NCBI GenBank assembly: GCA_905479965.1
Contig: CAJQOR010000087.1
Coordinates: 1 to 12,382, forward strand
DNA from: an uncultured Rhizobiaceae group bacterium
GTDB taxonomy: Bacteria > Pseudomonadota > Alphaproteobacteria > Rhizobiales > Rhizobiaceae
Direction of reading: 5' to 3'
DNA length: 12,382 nt
The notes beneath the pieces are model-generated. The model worked only from the letters and a program-made list of their open reading frames with translations. It did no database searches and was not told where the DNA came from. Shown piece by piece: positions 1 through 8,022 of the stretch; position 1 is the first letter of the stretch, and every line of letters begins with the position of its first letter. The translations under genes were made by a program, and so were the position numbers.

Positions 1-571
1 TAACACTTTGAATCTATACTACAATATCATTTATTTATATTTTATTAAAATGTGTGTCCGTTTTAAAAAGGAATGGTGATTATAATATTAAGAAAAATCT
101 ATTAACAACATAACAAAAAAATAAAAGATTCTTGATTACTATTTAGCTGTCATTTAATAAAAATGTAAAATATACAGTAAAGGTGCAAAAAAAAAAATGT
201 ATAAGCAAACAAATTTACCGAATAAATAAAAAATATGGCGTGATTAGATATAAAATTTTTAAAATTTAGTTTTGATAATAAAATAAGAAATGGCACAAAA
301 ATTTAAAACATATTTGATTATAAAATGTGTGAAATAGGCACTCAATAAATCTTATAATAATACATATTAGATACATAATAAGTTCATAATGAAGGAATAA
401 AATATTTTTAAGGCAAAAACACAAACATAATTTTAAAATCTAAGATACAATTCTATATATTTCTAGCACCAAGAGATTATTGAATACTTTTGATCAATCA
501 ATTAAAAGTTTTTAAATGAATGTGCTTTGTGCAGTGTAAAGTGAAAACGCTGAATAATAGCTAAAGTTCAT
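1..571. other. AT-rich gene-free upstream region
   Basis: No credible gene is seen in this stretch. G+C is roughly one fifth by eye, far below the genes that follow. All six frames are broken by frequent stops, and the few short ATG-led frames (for example at 72 and 197) last only about ten codons. It contains an 11-A run at 187-197 and many A/T tracts. It could be a long promoter and regulatory region for the sugar operon, the scar of a decayed gene, or a boundary bound by an AT-rich-DNA protein such as MucR/Ros; the sequence does not decide among these. The solute-binding protein gene that usually precedes such permeases is not here. Confidence 0.7.
490..517 (+). promoter_or_regulatory. possible sigma-70-type promoter for the sugar operon
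   Basis: A -35-like TTGATC (490-495) lies 16 nt before a -10-like TTAAAT (512-517), on the correct strand and upstream of the leader hairpins. Matches like this are common by chance in AT-rich DNA, so the call is weak. A second, weaker alternative is TTGTGC at 527-532 with an AT-rich -10 near 553-560. The promoter could also lie upstream of the window. Confidence 0.2.
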
Positions 572-603
572 CAGGGCTGCAGCCGCAAAAAGTTGCGGCC
601 CTG
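572..603 (+). other. GC-rich stem-loop in the operon leader
   Basis: GCCGCAA (582-588) pairs perfectly with TTGCGGC (593-599) around an AAAG loop. CAGG (572-575) can pair with CCTG (600-603) if six bases bulge. The 5' half also contains a perfect 10-bp palindrome, GGCTGCAGCC (575-584). It stands out because the DNA before it is very AT-rich. No run of T follows, so it is not a typical intrinsic terminator. Similar stem-loops are often found between a binding-protein gene and the permease genes of sugar ABC operons, where they limit downstream expression or protect the upstream mRNA; here no binding-protein gene is visible before it. Confidence 0.55.
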
Positions 604-631
604 GTTTACCAATTTAATTCACAGAGCAGAC

Positions 632-658
632 CAAAATACCCCTCTTGGGGGTGTTTTG
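632..658 (+). other. second stem-loop in the operon leader
   Basis: The arms CAAAATACCCC (632-642) and GGGGTGTTTTG (648-658) pair over 11 positions with one T-G wobble. A further T-G pair is possible, leaving a very small loop. It lies about 30 nt before the first permease start. It is followed by AT rather than a T run, so an RNA structural or attenuation role is more likely than simple termination. A DNA operator role is also possible. Confidence 0.55.
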
Positions 659-661
659 ATG

Positions 662-678
662 TACTTTGATACAAAGTA
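662..678 (+). promoter_or_regulatory. perfect dyad directly before the first ribosome binding site
   Basis: TACTTTG (662-668) and CAAAGTA (672-678) are perfect inverted repeats separated by ATA. The dyad ends one or two bases before the purine-rich ribosome binding site (680-687). Its compact 7-3-7 symmetry suits either a repressor operator (LacI, ROK or DeoR-type proteins commonly control such operons) or a small mRNA hairpin affecting translation. No regulator gene in the window identifies the binder. Confidence 0.4.
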
Positions 679-691
679 AAGGGGAGGCATG

Positions 692-1615
692 ATGTCACTT
701 TCGGACACAGAACAGTTAAGCGGCGCTGCAAAGCCACCGTCCAAATTGTTCAAAAATTTAACAGCCAAAATCGCGGCAATTCCGATGATTTTCACAGCTG
801 TGATCGTTTTCATCGGATGTACAATCTGGACGATCTATCATTCATTCACAAAGTCCCGGTTACTGCCTGCCCCACATAAATGGGTTGGTCTGGATAATTA
901 TGAGCGATTGTGGAGCGAGAACCGATGGATTGTCAGTATCGAAAATCTCGCGATTTATGGCGTTTGCTCGCTCATTTTATCTCTCGTCATTGGCTTCCTT
1001 CTAGCTGCATTGCTTGATCGCAAAATCCGCTTTGAGAACACGATCCGAACCATCATCCTTTATCCGTTCGCCCTCTCATTTGTTGTAACGGGCCTTGTGT
1101 GGCAGTGGATCTTAAACCCAGAACTTGGCCTTCAAAACGTTGTGCGTAATTTAGGCTTTGAAAACTTCACCTTTGATCCCATCAATAACGCAGAAATTGT
1201 TATCTTCGGCATCTTGATTGCTGGCATCTGGCAGGGTTCGGGCTTTGTCATGGTGCTCTTGCTCGCTGGCATGCGCGGCATTGATGAGGACATTTGGAAA
1301 GCCTCACGGGTTGAGGGCATTCCCGCCTGGAAAACTTACATCTTTATCGTGATTCCAATGATGCGCCCGGTATTTGTAACAGCACTTGTGATCATCTCCG
1401 CCGGCATTATTAAAGTTTATGATCTTGTTGTAGCGCAAACATCTGGCGGGCCTGGTATTGCATCAGAAGTTCCCGCGAAATATGTGATCGACAAGATGTT
1501 CCAATCACAGAATTTGGGGCTTGGTTTTGCAGCTTCTACAATGATGTTGCTCAGTGTTTTGGTGGTTCTAATTCCATGGGCCTACCTTGAATTTGGAGGT
1601 AAGAAAAATGGCTAA
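692..1615 (+). CDS. sugar ABC transporter permease, MalF/UgpA type
   Basis: First of the two inner-membrane channel subunits of a carbohydrate ABC importer (binding-protein-dependent transport inner membrane family). The 307-residue protein has an N-terminal membrane segment at about residues 25-50, then further hydrophobic segments around 85-110, 118-142, 168-194, 222-245 and 280-300. The conserved cytoplasmic EAA loop that docks on the ATPase is at about residues 200-222 (KASRVEGIPAWK followed by IP). There are two adjacent ATGs, at 689 and 692. The ribosome binding site AGGGGAGG (680-687) is only 1 nt from the first, so I chose the second (4 nt). The stop overlaps the next gene by 8 nt. 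The family call is firm; the substrate (an oligosaccharide related to the downstream hydrolases) is inferred from context only. Confidence 0.93.
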   Translation: MSLSDTEQLSGAAKPPSKLFKNLTAKIAAIPMIFTAVIVFIGCTIWTIYHSFTKSRLLPAPHKWVGLDNYERLWSENRWIVSIENLAIYGVCSLILSLVIGFLLAALLDRKIRFENTIRTIILYPFALSFVVTGLVWQWILNPELGLQNVVRNLGFENFTFDPINNAEIVIFGILIAGIWQGSGFVMVLLLAGMRGIDEDIWKASRVEGIPAWKTYIFIVIPMMRPVFVTALVIISAGIIKVYDLVVAQTSGGPGIASEVPAKYVIDKMFQSQNLGLGFAASTMMLLSVLVVLIPWAYLEFGGKKNG

Positions 1616-2567
1616 TGCGACCGCAACTACATTTGAAGGTCCAAGCGGGCCAAAACCAAAGAGAGCGTTCTCTTCAACTAACATCATTATCTACAGCACG
1701 CTCTTTGTCGTATGTATTTATTATCTATTGCCACTTTATGTAATGATCATGACATCGCTTAAAGGCATGCCAGAGATCCGTTTGGGTAATATTTTTGGCC
1801 CACCTGTTGAAGTAACTTTTGAACCATGGGTTAAAGCGTGGGCGGAAGCCTGCACAGGGATTAACTGTGATGGACTAAGCCGCGGCTTCAGTAATTCTAT
1901 CTGGATCCTTGTACCATCCGTATTCTTGTCTATCGCTATTGCATCGGTAAATGGTTATGCGCTGGCAAACTGGAAGTTTAAAGGATCCGAAGTTTTCTTC
2001 ACAATCTTGATCTTCGGTGCGTTCATTCCCTATCAAGTTATGATCTATCCAATCGTAATTCTGCTTCGCGAAAGTGGAGACGGAATAACCAATGTCATGC
2101 AGTTCTTTTATGAAGATGCGCCACGGTTCCGCCTTATGGGTTCACTCTCAGGGCTGGTAATTGTGCACACAATCTTCGGCATGCCAATTTTAACACTGCT
2201 TTTTAGAAACTACTTCACCTCAGTACCTGAAGATCTCTTCAAAGCAGCGCGCGTTGATGGGGCTAAGTTTTGGGGAATTTACTTCCGCATCATGCTGCCA
2301 ATGTCACTGCCAATCTTTGTAGTTGCAATGATCTTGCAGGTTACAGGTATCTGGAATGACTTCCTCTTTGGTGTGATCTACACCAAACCAGAAACCTACC
2401 CAATGACAGTTCAGCTCAACAATATCGTTAATTCGGTTCAAGGTGTTAAAGAATACAACGTGAATATGGCGGCTACGCTACTCACCGGCCTTGTACCACT
2501 CATCATTTATTTCGCTTCTGGCAAGCTATTTGTTCGCGGCATCGCTGCCGGCGCTGTGAAAGGATAA
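1608..2567 (+). CDS. sugar ABC transporter permease, MalG/UgpE type
   Basis: Second channel subunit of the importer, expected to pair with the preceding permease. The 319-residue protein has an N-terminal cytoplasmic tail and a first membrane segment at about residues 25-48. It has several further hydrophobic segments and an EAA loop at about residues 209-231 (FKAARVDGAKFWG, then a LP pair). The C-terminus, RGIAAGAVKG, is typical of MalG-like proteins. The start is set by GGAGGT (1595-1600), 7 nt before ATG 1608. An in-frame TTG at 1587 would add seven residues but lies before that site. The 8-nt overlap with the upstream gene suggests translational coupling and balanced synthesis of the two subunits. 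The transported sugar cannot be read from the permease itself. Confidence 0.93.
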   Translation: MANATATTFEGPSGPKPKRAFSSTNIIIYSTLFVVCIYYLLPLYVMIMTSLKGMPEIRLGNIFGPPVEVTFEPWVKAWAEACTGINCDGLSRGFSNSIWILVPSVFLSIAIASVNGYALANWKFKGSEVFFTILIFGAFIPYQVMIYPIVILLRESGDGITNVMQFFYEDAPRFRLMGSLSGLVIVHTIFGMPILTLLFRNYFTSVPEDLFKAARVDGAKFWGIYFRIMLPMSLPIFVVAMILQVTGIWNDFLFGVIYTKPETYPMTVQLNNIVNSVQGVKEYNVNMAATLLTGLVPLIIYFASGKLFVRGIAAGAVKG

Positions 2568-2572
2568 TAACA

Positions 2573-3661
2573 ATGACAAACACAAACCCTTCAGTAGAGA
2601 TAAAACAGCTCGATCTTAGCTTTGGTAGAGTAGAAGTTTTAAAGAACTTAAACCTTGAAATTGCGCGCGGCGAGTTTCTGGTTCTTCTTGGATCATCCGG
2701 TTGCGGCAAATCCACACTACTCAACTGTATTGCAGGCCTGTTGGATGTGACAGGAGGCCAGATCTTCATCAATGACAAAAATGTCACTTGGGCAGAACCT
2801 TCTGATCGCGGCATTGGCATGGTATTCCAATCCTATGCACTTTATCCACAAATGACTGTGGAAGGTAATATGAGCTTTGGTTTGAAAAATGCGGGCATGT
2901 CAAAAGATGAAATCAAGCGCCGTGTGAATAAAGCAGCAGCTGTTTTGCAACTTGAACCGCTACTCGCACGCAAACCATCTGCGCTATCAGGTGGCCAGCG
3001 TCAGCGCGTGGCAATCGGTCGTGCATTGGTTCGTGATGTGGATGTGTTCTTGTTCGATGAGCCGCTCTCAAACCTTGATGCAAAATTGCGAACTGATTTG
3101 CGCGTGGAGATTAAACGGCTGCACCAACAGTTACAAAATACCATGATTTATGTAACGCACGATCAGGTGGAAGCGATGACGCTTGCTGACCGGATTGCGA
3201 TCATGAAAGATGGCATCATCCAACAGCTTGATGATCCAAACACAATTTATGCAAAACCACGCAACAAATATGTTGCCGACTTTATTGGTTCACCTGCGAT
3301 GAACTTCTTCAAGGGAGATATTAAAGGCGGTTCGTTCTCTAGCCCAGAGGTTAAGATTGACCTTAAGGGATATGAAACAGTTGATGGTAAGATGCCAGAT
3401 ACGCAAGCTTGGCTTGGTATTCGTCCTGAGCACATCCTATCAGGTGACAATGCGAAAGGCTGCTCCTTCGTTGGCGAAGCAAAAATTGAAATCGTTGATC
3501 CGATGGGATCAGATACGCTGGTTTGGGCGTCGCTTGCAGGTCAGTCAATTCGAGTACGCGCAGAAGGACAATCAACGCTAAAAGTTGGTGAGACCCTGAA
3601 AATTGGCTTCAATGCCGACAAACTATCAATATTTGACACAGCTTCTGAACTAAGAGTGTAA
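2573..3661 (+). CDS. ugpC: sugar ABC transporter ATP-binding protein, UgpC/MsmK/MalK type
   Basis: Cytoplasmic ATPase that powers the importer. All nucleotide-binding motifs are intact in 362 residues: Walker A GSSGCGKST (40-48), Q-loop Gln86, signature LSGGQ (138-142), Walker B ending in FDEP with Asp162/Glu163, a D-loop just after, and H-loop His196. From about residue 240 a MalK-like C-terminal extension (TOBE/OB fold) follows, including the conserved GSPAMNF segment and an IRPEH motif, as in CUT1-family ATPases. The length is typical. It starts 5 nt after the second permease, with an AAAGGA site overlapping that gene's end. The symbol marks the closest family; such ATPases often serve more than one sugar importer, and the substrate is not defined by sequence. 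Confidence 0.94.
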   Translation: MTNTNPSVEIKQLDLSFGRVEVLKNLNLEIARGEFLVLLGSSGCGKSTLLNCIAGLLDVTGGQIFINDKNVTWAEPSDRGIGMVFQSYALYPQMTVEGNMSFGLKNAGMSKDEIKRRVNKAAAVLQLEPLLARKPSALSGGQRQRVAIGRALVRDVDVFLFDEPLSNLDAKLRTDLRVEIKRLHQQLQNTMIYVTHDQVEAMTLADRIAIMKDGIIQQLDDPNTIYAKPRNKYVADFIGSPAMNFFKGDIKGGSFSSPEVKIDLKGYETVDGKMPDTQAWLGIRPEHILSGDNAKGCSFVGEAKIEIVDPMGSDTLVWASLAGQSIRVRAEGQSTLKVGETLKIGFNADKLSIFDTASELRV

Positions 3662-3662
3662 A

Positions 3663-6065
3663 ATGGTGTTAAAAACTTCGCTGGTTGGCTGCTGGGCTCT
3701 GAAAGACGAGACTAGCGAATATAGCTTGCCGTTCAAAATCCCAGGTGATGGTATCACAGCGCTTCAAACTGAAGGTCTGATTAGCGATCCGTATTTTGGT
3801 CGCAATGAATATGATCTTCGTTGGATTTGCGATCGTGATTGGATTGCCAAACGTTCATTTGACGTGAGTGATACAGATCTTGATCTGGTAATTTGCGAGC
3901 TTGACACAGTGTCAGAGATTAAGATCAATGGCGAAGTTGTACTTGAAACAAAAAATGCATTTAGAACATACCGAACATCGATAAAGTCGGCTTTGCATGT
4001 TGGCCAAAATGATATTGAAATTCGATTTAAAGCCGTAACTAAATATGCAAATGCTGAGCAAGATGCACAGCCCTATTTTGTGCCTGACATGAAGCAGATG
4101 TGCCCCATTCAAAATGGCAACATGGTTCGCAAACCACAATGTGATTTCGGCTGGGATTGGAACATCGCTCTCGCCCCATTTGGTCTATATGGCGATATCT
4201 ATCTCGAGCCACGCAATGCAGTTCGCCTGGAAAACTTCCAACTTAAACAAACGCATAAAAATGGCGCTGTAATAGTTGATATATCTGTATCGGTAAAAAA
4301 CAACACTGATAGTGATCTTGATTGCCTATTCTGCTTAGATGGCCAGGAAGTCACAGGCACTTATAATGCCGCTCGCAGCATAGCGAAAGCAACGATAAGT
4401 ATTTCCAATCCTGAATTATGGTGGCCTGCAGGACAAGGAGATCAAAAGCTATATGAGGTGAGCATTTGTATTGATGGCACCAAAATTGAAAAGCGTATCG
4501 GCCTTTGTGACATCAAACTTGTCAGCGAACCCGATGACATTGGTCGTTCATTTCGCTTTGACGTGAACAATCGTGCAATTTATGCCAAAGGTGCAAACTG
4601 GATACCCGGTGACGCGTTAGCTGGAAAGATTAGAAAAGAAGATGTTCGCGAGCTGTTAGAATCTGCTGTTGACGCGAACATGAACATGATCCGTATATGG
4701 GGCGGCGGTCGTTATGAAGCGGACTGGTTCTACGACATGTGTGATGAACTTGGCTTGATGATCTGGCACGACCTCATGTTCTCCTGCAATCTATATTCGG
4801 CAACAGATTCCTTCCTTTCCGAGATCGAGACTGAAGTTAAAGAAGCTGTGCTTCGTATTGACTACCATGCCTCAATTGCATTGTGGTGTGGTGATAATGA
4901 ACTACTTGGTGCGCTCACTTGGTTCGAAGAGGCGGTGAAAGATAGAGATCGTTATCTGGTTGCTTATGATCGCTTAAACCGAACCATTGAAAAGCAGGTT
5001 AAAGAAAACGCACCGCATTCAAATTGGTGGCCTTCAAGCCCTTCCCCTGGGCCTATGTCTTTTGGGGACACCTGGCATGATGATACCTCTGGCGATATGC
5101 ACTTTTGGTCGGTCTGGCACGAGGGAAAAGATTTTGATCATTATCGCGATGTGTCGCCGCGTTTTTGTTCAGAGTTTGGATTTCAATCCTATCCATCGAT
5201 GAACATCATCCGGCAATTTGCTGATGCTGAAGACATGAATATCGCATCCCCTGTTATGGAAAGTCACCAGAAAAATACTGGCGGCAACGCTCGCATTGCT
5301 GAGACAATGTTCCGGTATTTTCGGTTTCCCAACAGTTTTGAAAACTTCGTTTATCTCAGCCAGGTCCAACAGGGTTTAGCGATCAAAACGGCTATCACCC
5401 ATTGGAGAAGCTTAAAACCTCATAACATGGGCGCACTTGTTTGGCAGCTCAATGACACATGGCCTGTGTGCAGCTGGGCAAGCTTAAATTATGGTGGCGA
5501 TTGGAAACTACTTCATCATATGGAAAAGCATTTCTTTGCACCTTTGTTTGTCAGTGCTGTTCCGCTCGATAACAAGATTATTTTAAGAGCGTCAAATGAC
5601 AGACCGAACACCGCAAATGCAAAGCTCATTGTAAAAGCCTTATCTATGTCTGGTGAACAACGCGAGTTGGCAAAAACCGAGTTTGAAGTGGGAATAGACC
5701 GCGCAATCGATGTTTTAGACATCCCGCTTGCTGAGCTCGGTGATGACATATTGGTTTATGAATGGACTGATGATCAGGGATATAAAATGTCTGATCATTT
5801 TGCGCCCAAACCTTATAAATCATACCAATTGCCAGATCCGAATTTAACGTTCAACGTTGATGTGAAAGATGGTGTTTACCACCTCACATTGAGCGCTGAC
5901 AAACCAGCATTTTTCGTTTCATTGGAAGCTGATATTTCTGGCCGTTTTTCAGACAATGGAATTCTTATGACATCAGAAAATGATGTTGAAATCACCTTTG
6001 AACCTAAGGCTGGCGAACACGTACCAAATTTTGTTGTTCGCGACCTTAGAAACGCAACATTATAG
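3663..6065 (+). CDS. GH2 beta-mannosidase, cytoplasmic
   Basis: Predicted retaining exo-beta-mannosidase, releasing mannose from the non-reducing end of beta-mannosides. The 800-residue protein has an N-terminal jelly-roll domain with the family hallmarks PGD, DPYFGRNE and RW (about residues 27-55), a middle beta-sandwich, and a TIM barrel from about residue 300. Barrel hallmarks are WGGGRYE (346-352) and a following MIWHDLMFSC. Glu413, in WCGDNE, is the predicted acid/base; Glu504, in SEFGFQS, is the predicted nucleophile. WQLNDTWPV lies near residue 595. Many relatives read WCGNNE, so Asp411 is a mild variant. There is no signal peptide, so it should act on imported oligosaccharide. It begins 1 nt after the ATPase stop with only a weak ribosome binding site, suggesting coupling. 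Another beta-glycoside specificity within GH2 is possible but less likely. Confidence 0.9.
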   Translation: MVLKTSLVGCWALKDETSEYSLPFKIPGDGITALQTEGLISDPYFGRNEYDLRWICDRDWIAKRSFDVSDTDLDLVICELDTVSEIKINGEVVLETKNAFRTYRTSIKSALHVGQNDIEIRFKAVTKYANAEQDAQPYFVPDMKQMCPIQNGNMVRKPQCDFGWDWNIALAPFGLYGDIYLEPRNAVRLENFQLKQTHKNGAVIVDISVSVKNNTDSDLDCLFCLDGQEVTGTYNAARSIAKATISISNPELWWPAGQGDQKLYEVSICIDGTKIEKRIGLCDIKLVSEPDDIGRSFRFDVNNRAIYAKGANWIPGDALAGKIRKEDVRELLESAVDANMNMIRIWGGGRYEADWFYDMCDELGLMIWHDLMFSCNLYSATDSFLSEIETEVKEAVLRIDYHASIALWCGDNELLGALTWFEEAVKDRDRYLVAYDRLNRTIEKQVKENAPHSNWWPSSPSPGPMSFGDTWHDDTSGDMHFWSVWHEGKDFDHYRDVSPRFCSEFGFQSYPSMNIIRQFADAEDMNIASPVMESHQKNTGGNARIAETMFRYFRFPNSFENFVYLSQVQQGLAIKTAITHWRSLKPHNMGALVWQLNDTWPVCSWASLNYGGDWKLLHHMEKHFFAPLFVSAVPLDNKIILRASNDRPNTANAKLIVKALSMSGEQRELAKTEFEVGIDRAIDVLDIPLAELGDDILVYEWTDDQGYKMSDHFAPKPYKSYQLPDPNLTFNVDVKDGVYHLTLSADKPAFFVSLEADISGRFSDNGILMTSENDVEITFEPKAGEHVPNFVVRDLRNATL

Positions 6066-6084
6066 AATATATGAAGGAAAAATC

Positions 6085-6840
6085 ATGCCAAGCTTTTCAT
6101 ATCAACTTTATTCCTCCCGCAACTTTCCGCCCCTAGATATCACATTGGAAATGCTATCGAATTTGGGGTATGCAGGCGTGGAAAGTTACGGAGCCCTATT
6201 ACAAGATATAGATGATCCTGTTGCAACTCGTGCTTTGCTTGACCAGAACAATCTGGTTATGAAATCAAGCCATGTAGGCCTTGATTTCATAAAAGACGAT
6301 CCAAAAAGTGTAATCGCGTTTTGCAACGCGCTTGGCATTACAAATGTCTATGGGCCATATTTGCAAGCAGAGGATCGGCCAACAACATCAGCAGGTTGGG
6401 TTGAATTCGCAAAATCTTTAACCGAACTTAGCAAGCCATTGCGTGATGCAGGTCTGGGTTTTGGATGGCACAATCATGATTTTGAGTTTACTGCGCTCGA
6501 AGACGGTGGCCTTCCAATGGAAATCATGTTGGATGAAGCAGATGCACTCGAAATGGAATTTGATGTCGCATGGGCTGTTCGCGCTGATTACGATCCAATC
6601 GAGTTTATCAAAAAATACACATCGCGGATAACCGCTGCCCACGTTAAGGATATTGCACCTGAGGGTGAGTGTGTTGATGAAGATGGATGGGCAGATGTTG
6701 GCCACGGTGTGATCGACTGGCCAAGCATTTTTGGCGAACTTCAGTCCGTCGAAACAGGGCTATTTGTGATGGAACATGACAATCCAAGTGATCATCATCG
6801 CTTTGCAAAACGTTCTATTGAAAACTGTTTGAAATTCTAG
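6085..6840 (+). CDS. sugar phosphate isomerase/epimerase-like TIM-barrel protein (short form)
   Basis: A 251-residue member of the xylose-isomerase-like TIM-barrel superfamily (AP_endonuc_2), which includes IolE, IolI and sugar epimerases. Likely divalent-metal ligands and active-site residues are visible: HNH at 129-131, a Glu/Asp cluster near 146 and 160 (EFD), His186 in AHVKD, and Glu230 in VMEHDNP. ATG 6085 is chosen because AAGGA (6074-6078) lies 6 nt before it; the open frame continues upstream into the mannosidase gene, but that extension does not look like this family. It lies 19 nt after the mannosidase and 21 nt before a dehydrogenase. The reaction is unknown: it might isomerise or epimerise a sugar, or act as a lyase/hydratase on a keto-sugar made by the neighbouring dehydrogenase. 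Confidence 0.85.
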   Translation: MPSFSYQLYSSRNFPPLDITLEMLSNLGYAGVESYGALLQDIDDPVATRALLDQNNLVMKSSHVGLDFIKDDPKSVIAFCNALGITNVYGPYLQAEDRPTTSAGWVEFAKSLTELSKPLRDAGLGFGWHNHDFEFTALEDGGLPMEIMLDEADALEMEFDVAWAVRADYDPIEFIKKYTSRITAAHVKDIAPEGECVDEDGWADVGHGVIDWPSIFGELQSVETGLFVMEHDNPSDHHRFAKRSIENCLKF

Positions 6841-6861
6841 ATTACAGTAAGGATAAATCTC

Positions 6862-7998
6862 ATGAAAAAACTAGGTGTAGGCATCATCGGCTGTGGCAAC
6901 GTTTCTGCGCACTACATGCGATATGGTAATACGTTTAACGGAACTGAAGTCATTGCATGTGCTGATATTAATCCTGAAGCTGCAAAAGCGCGAGCAGAAG
7001 AATTTAATCTGCGCGCTGATACAATTGAAGACCTTTTAGCAGCTGATGATATTGATATTATTATCAATCTAACAATCCCGGCTGCGCATCTTGAAGTATC
7101 ACAATCGATCTTAAACGCAGGCAAACATGTTTATTCAGAAAAGCCATATGTGTTGAGCACTGAAGAAGGTGACACACTTAAAAAGCTTGCAACTGAAAAA
7201 GGCCTTAGAATTGGTTCAGCACCAGATACTTTCCTAGGCGGAAGTCATCAGCATGCAAGATATCTCATTGACACAAATACAATTGGCAAAGTCACCTCTG
7301 GCACAGCCATTATCATGGGTCATGGTATGGAGCATTGGCATCCAAATCCAGATTTCTTCTACCAACCAGGCGCAGGTCCGGTTTTGGATATAGGTCCCTA
7401 CTACATCTCAAATCTTGTTCAATTGCTTGGACCGGTTGAGAAGATTTCAGCCATGACATCAACGCCATCCAAAACAAGAACCATTTCAAATGGTCCACGA
7501 AATGGCGAAACAATTCCAGTAGATACACCAACAACTATTCATGCATTGTTGCAGTTTAAATCAGGCGCGATTATTACTGTGATTTGTAGTTGGGACGTGT
7601 GGAACCATGATCACAATCACATGGAGCTTTATGGTGAAGATGGAACGATGTATTTACCAGATCCAAACTTCTTTGCAGGCGATTTGAAAATCACATCAGG
7701 TAGCGAAGCCGTTGATCTGCCATCCTGGGAACACCCATTCTCAGTTCCTAACTTTAAAAATGATAATTCTGAAGGTCAAATGTTGGCAAATTATCGTGGT
7801 GCTGGCCTGTCCGATATGTCGCTTGCGATCCAAGAAGGCCGTGAACACAGGTGTTCAATGGAGTTTGCCCATCATGTGGTCGATATCATGACATCGATTT
7901 TAAAGGCAGGCGAAACAGGACAGTCGGTAAAATTAACAACAACATGCGAGCGCCCGGCAGCTCTTGATGCAACGTCAGCGCAAAACCTATTAGCGTAA
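6862..7998 (+). CDS. Gfo/Idh/MocA family sugar dehydrogenase (first copy)
   Basis: NAD(P)-dependent oxidoreductase of 378 residues. The N-terminal Rossmann fold shows IIGCGNVS (residues 8-15), and an acidic residue, Asp35, sits at the end of the second strand (CADINPEA), usually a sign of NAD preference. The family motif EKP is at 93-95, with Lys94 the expected catalytic lysine. The C-terminal domain carries LDIGPYY (175-181): Asp176 is kept, but Tyr180 occupies the place of the usual catalytic histidine. Glucose-fructose oxidoreductase also uses tyrosine there, so the enzyme may well be active. A TAAGGA site lies about 9 nt before the ATG. It probably oxidises or reduces a sugar or sugar-derived ketone together with the adjacent isomerase; the exact substrate is unknown. 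Confidence 0.9.
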   Translation: MKKLGVGIIGCGNVSAHYMRYGNTFNGTEVIACADINPEAAKARAEEFNLRADTIEDLLAADDIDIIINLTIPAAHLEVSQSILNAGKHVYSEKPYVLSTEEGDTLKKLATEKGLRIGSAPDTFLGGSHQHARYLIDTNTIGKVTSGTAIIMGHGMEHWHPNPDFFYQPGAGPVLDIGPYYISNLVQLLGPVEKISAMTSTPSKTRTISNGPRNGETIPVDTPTTIHALLQFKSGAIITVICSWDVWNHDHNHMELYGEDGTMYLPDPNFFAGDLKITSGSEAVDLPSWEHPFSVPNFKNDNSEGQMLANYRGAGLSDMSLAIQEGREHRCSMEFAHHVVDIMTSILKAGETGQSVKLTTTCERPAALDATSAQNLLA

Positions 7999-8022
7999 AA
8001 AATAAGTAACGGAGGAAATGAA

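Noticed and set aside
72..230. Tiny ATG-led frames in the AT-rich region (near 72 and 197)
   Set aside because: Each lasts about ten codons, ribosome-binding-site spacing is poor or accidental, and such frames are expected by chance.
1..571. CRISPR array, tRNA or insertion-sequence end in the AT-rich stretch
   Set aside because: No regularly spaced repeats, no cloverleaf-like GC stems and no terminal inverted repeats with a transposase were found by reading.
2503..2820. Open frame of 105 codons on the minus strand across the permease/ATPase junction
   Set aside because: It overlaps two well-supported genes, including Walker A of the ATPase, and its translation looks like no known family.
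5980..6084. Longer N-terminus for the 251-residue isomerase, starting inside the mannosidase gene
   Set aside because: The extra 35 residues do not look like the family, and a good ribosome binding site sits just before ATG 6085.
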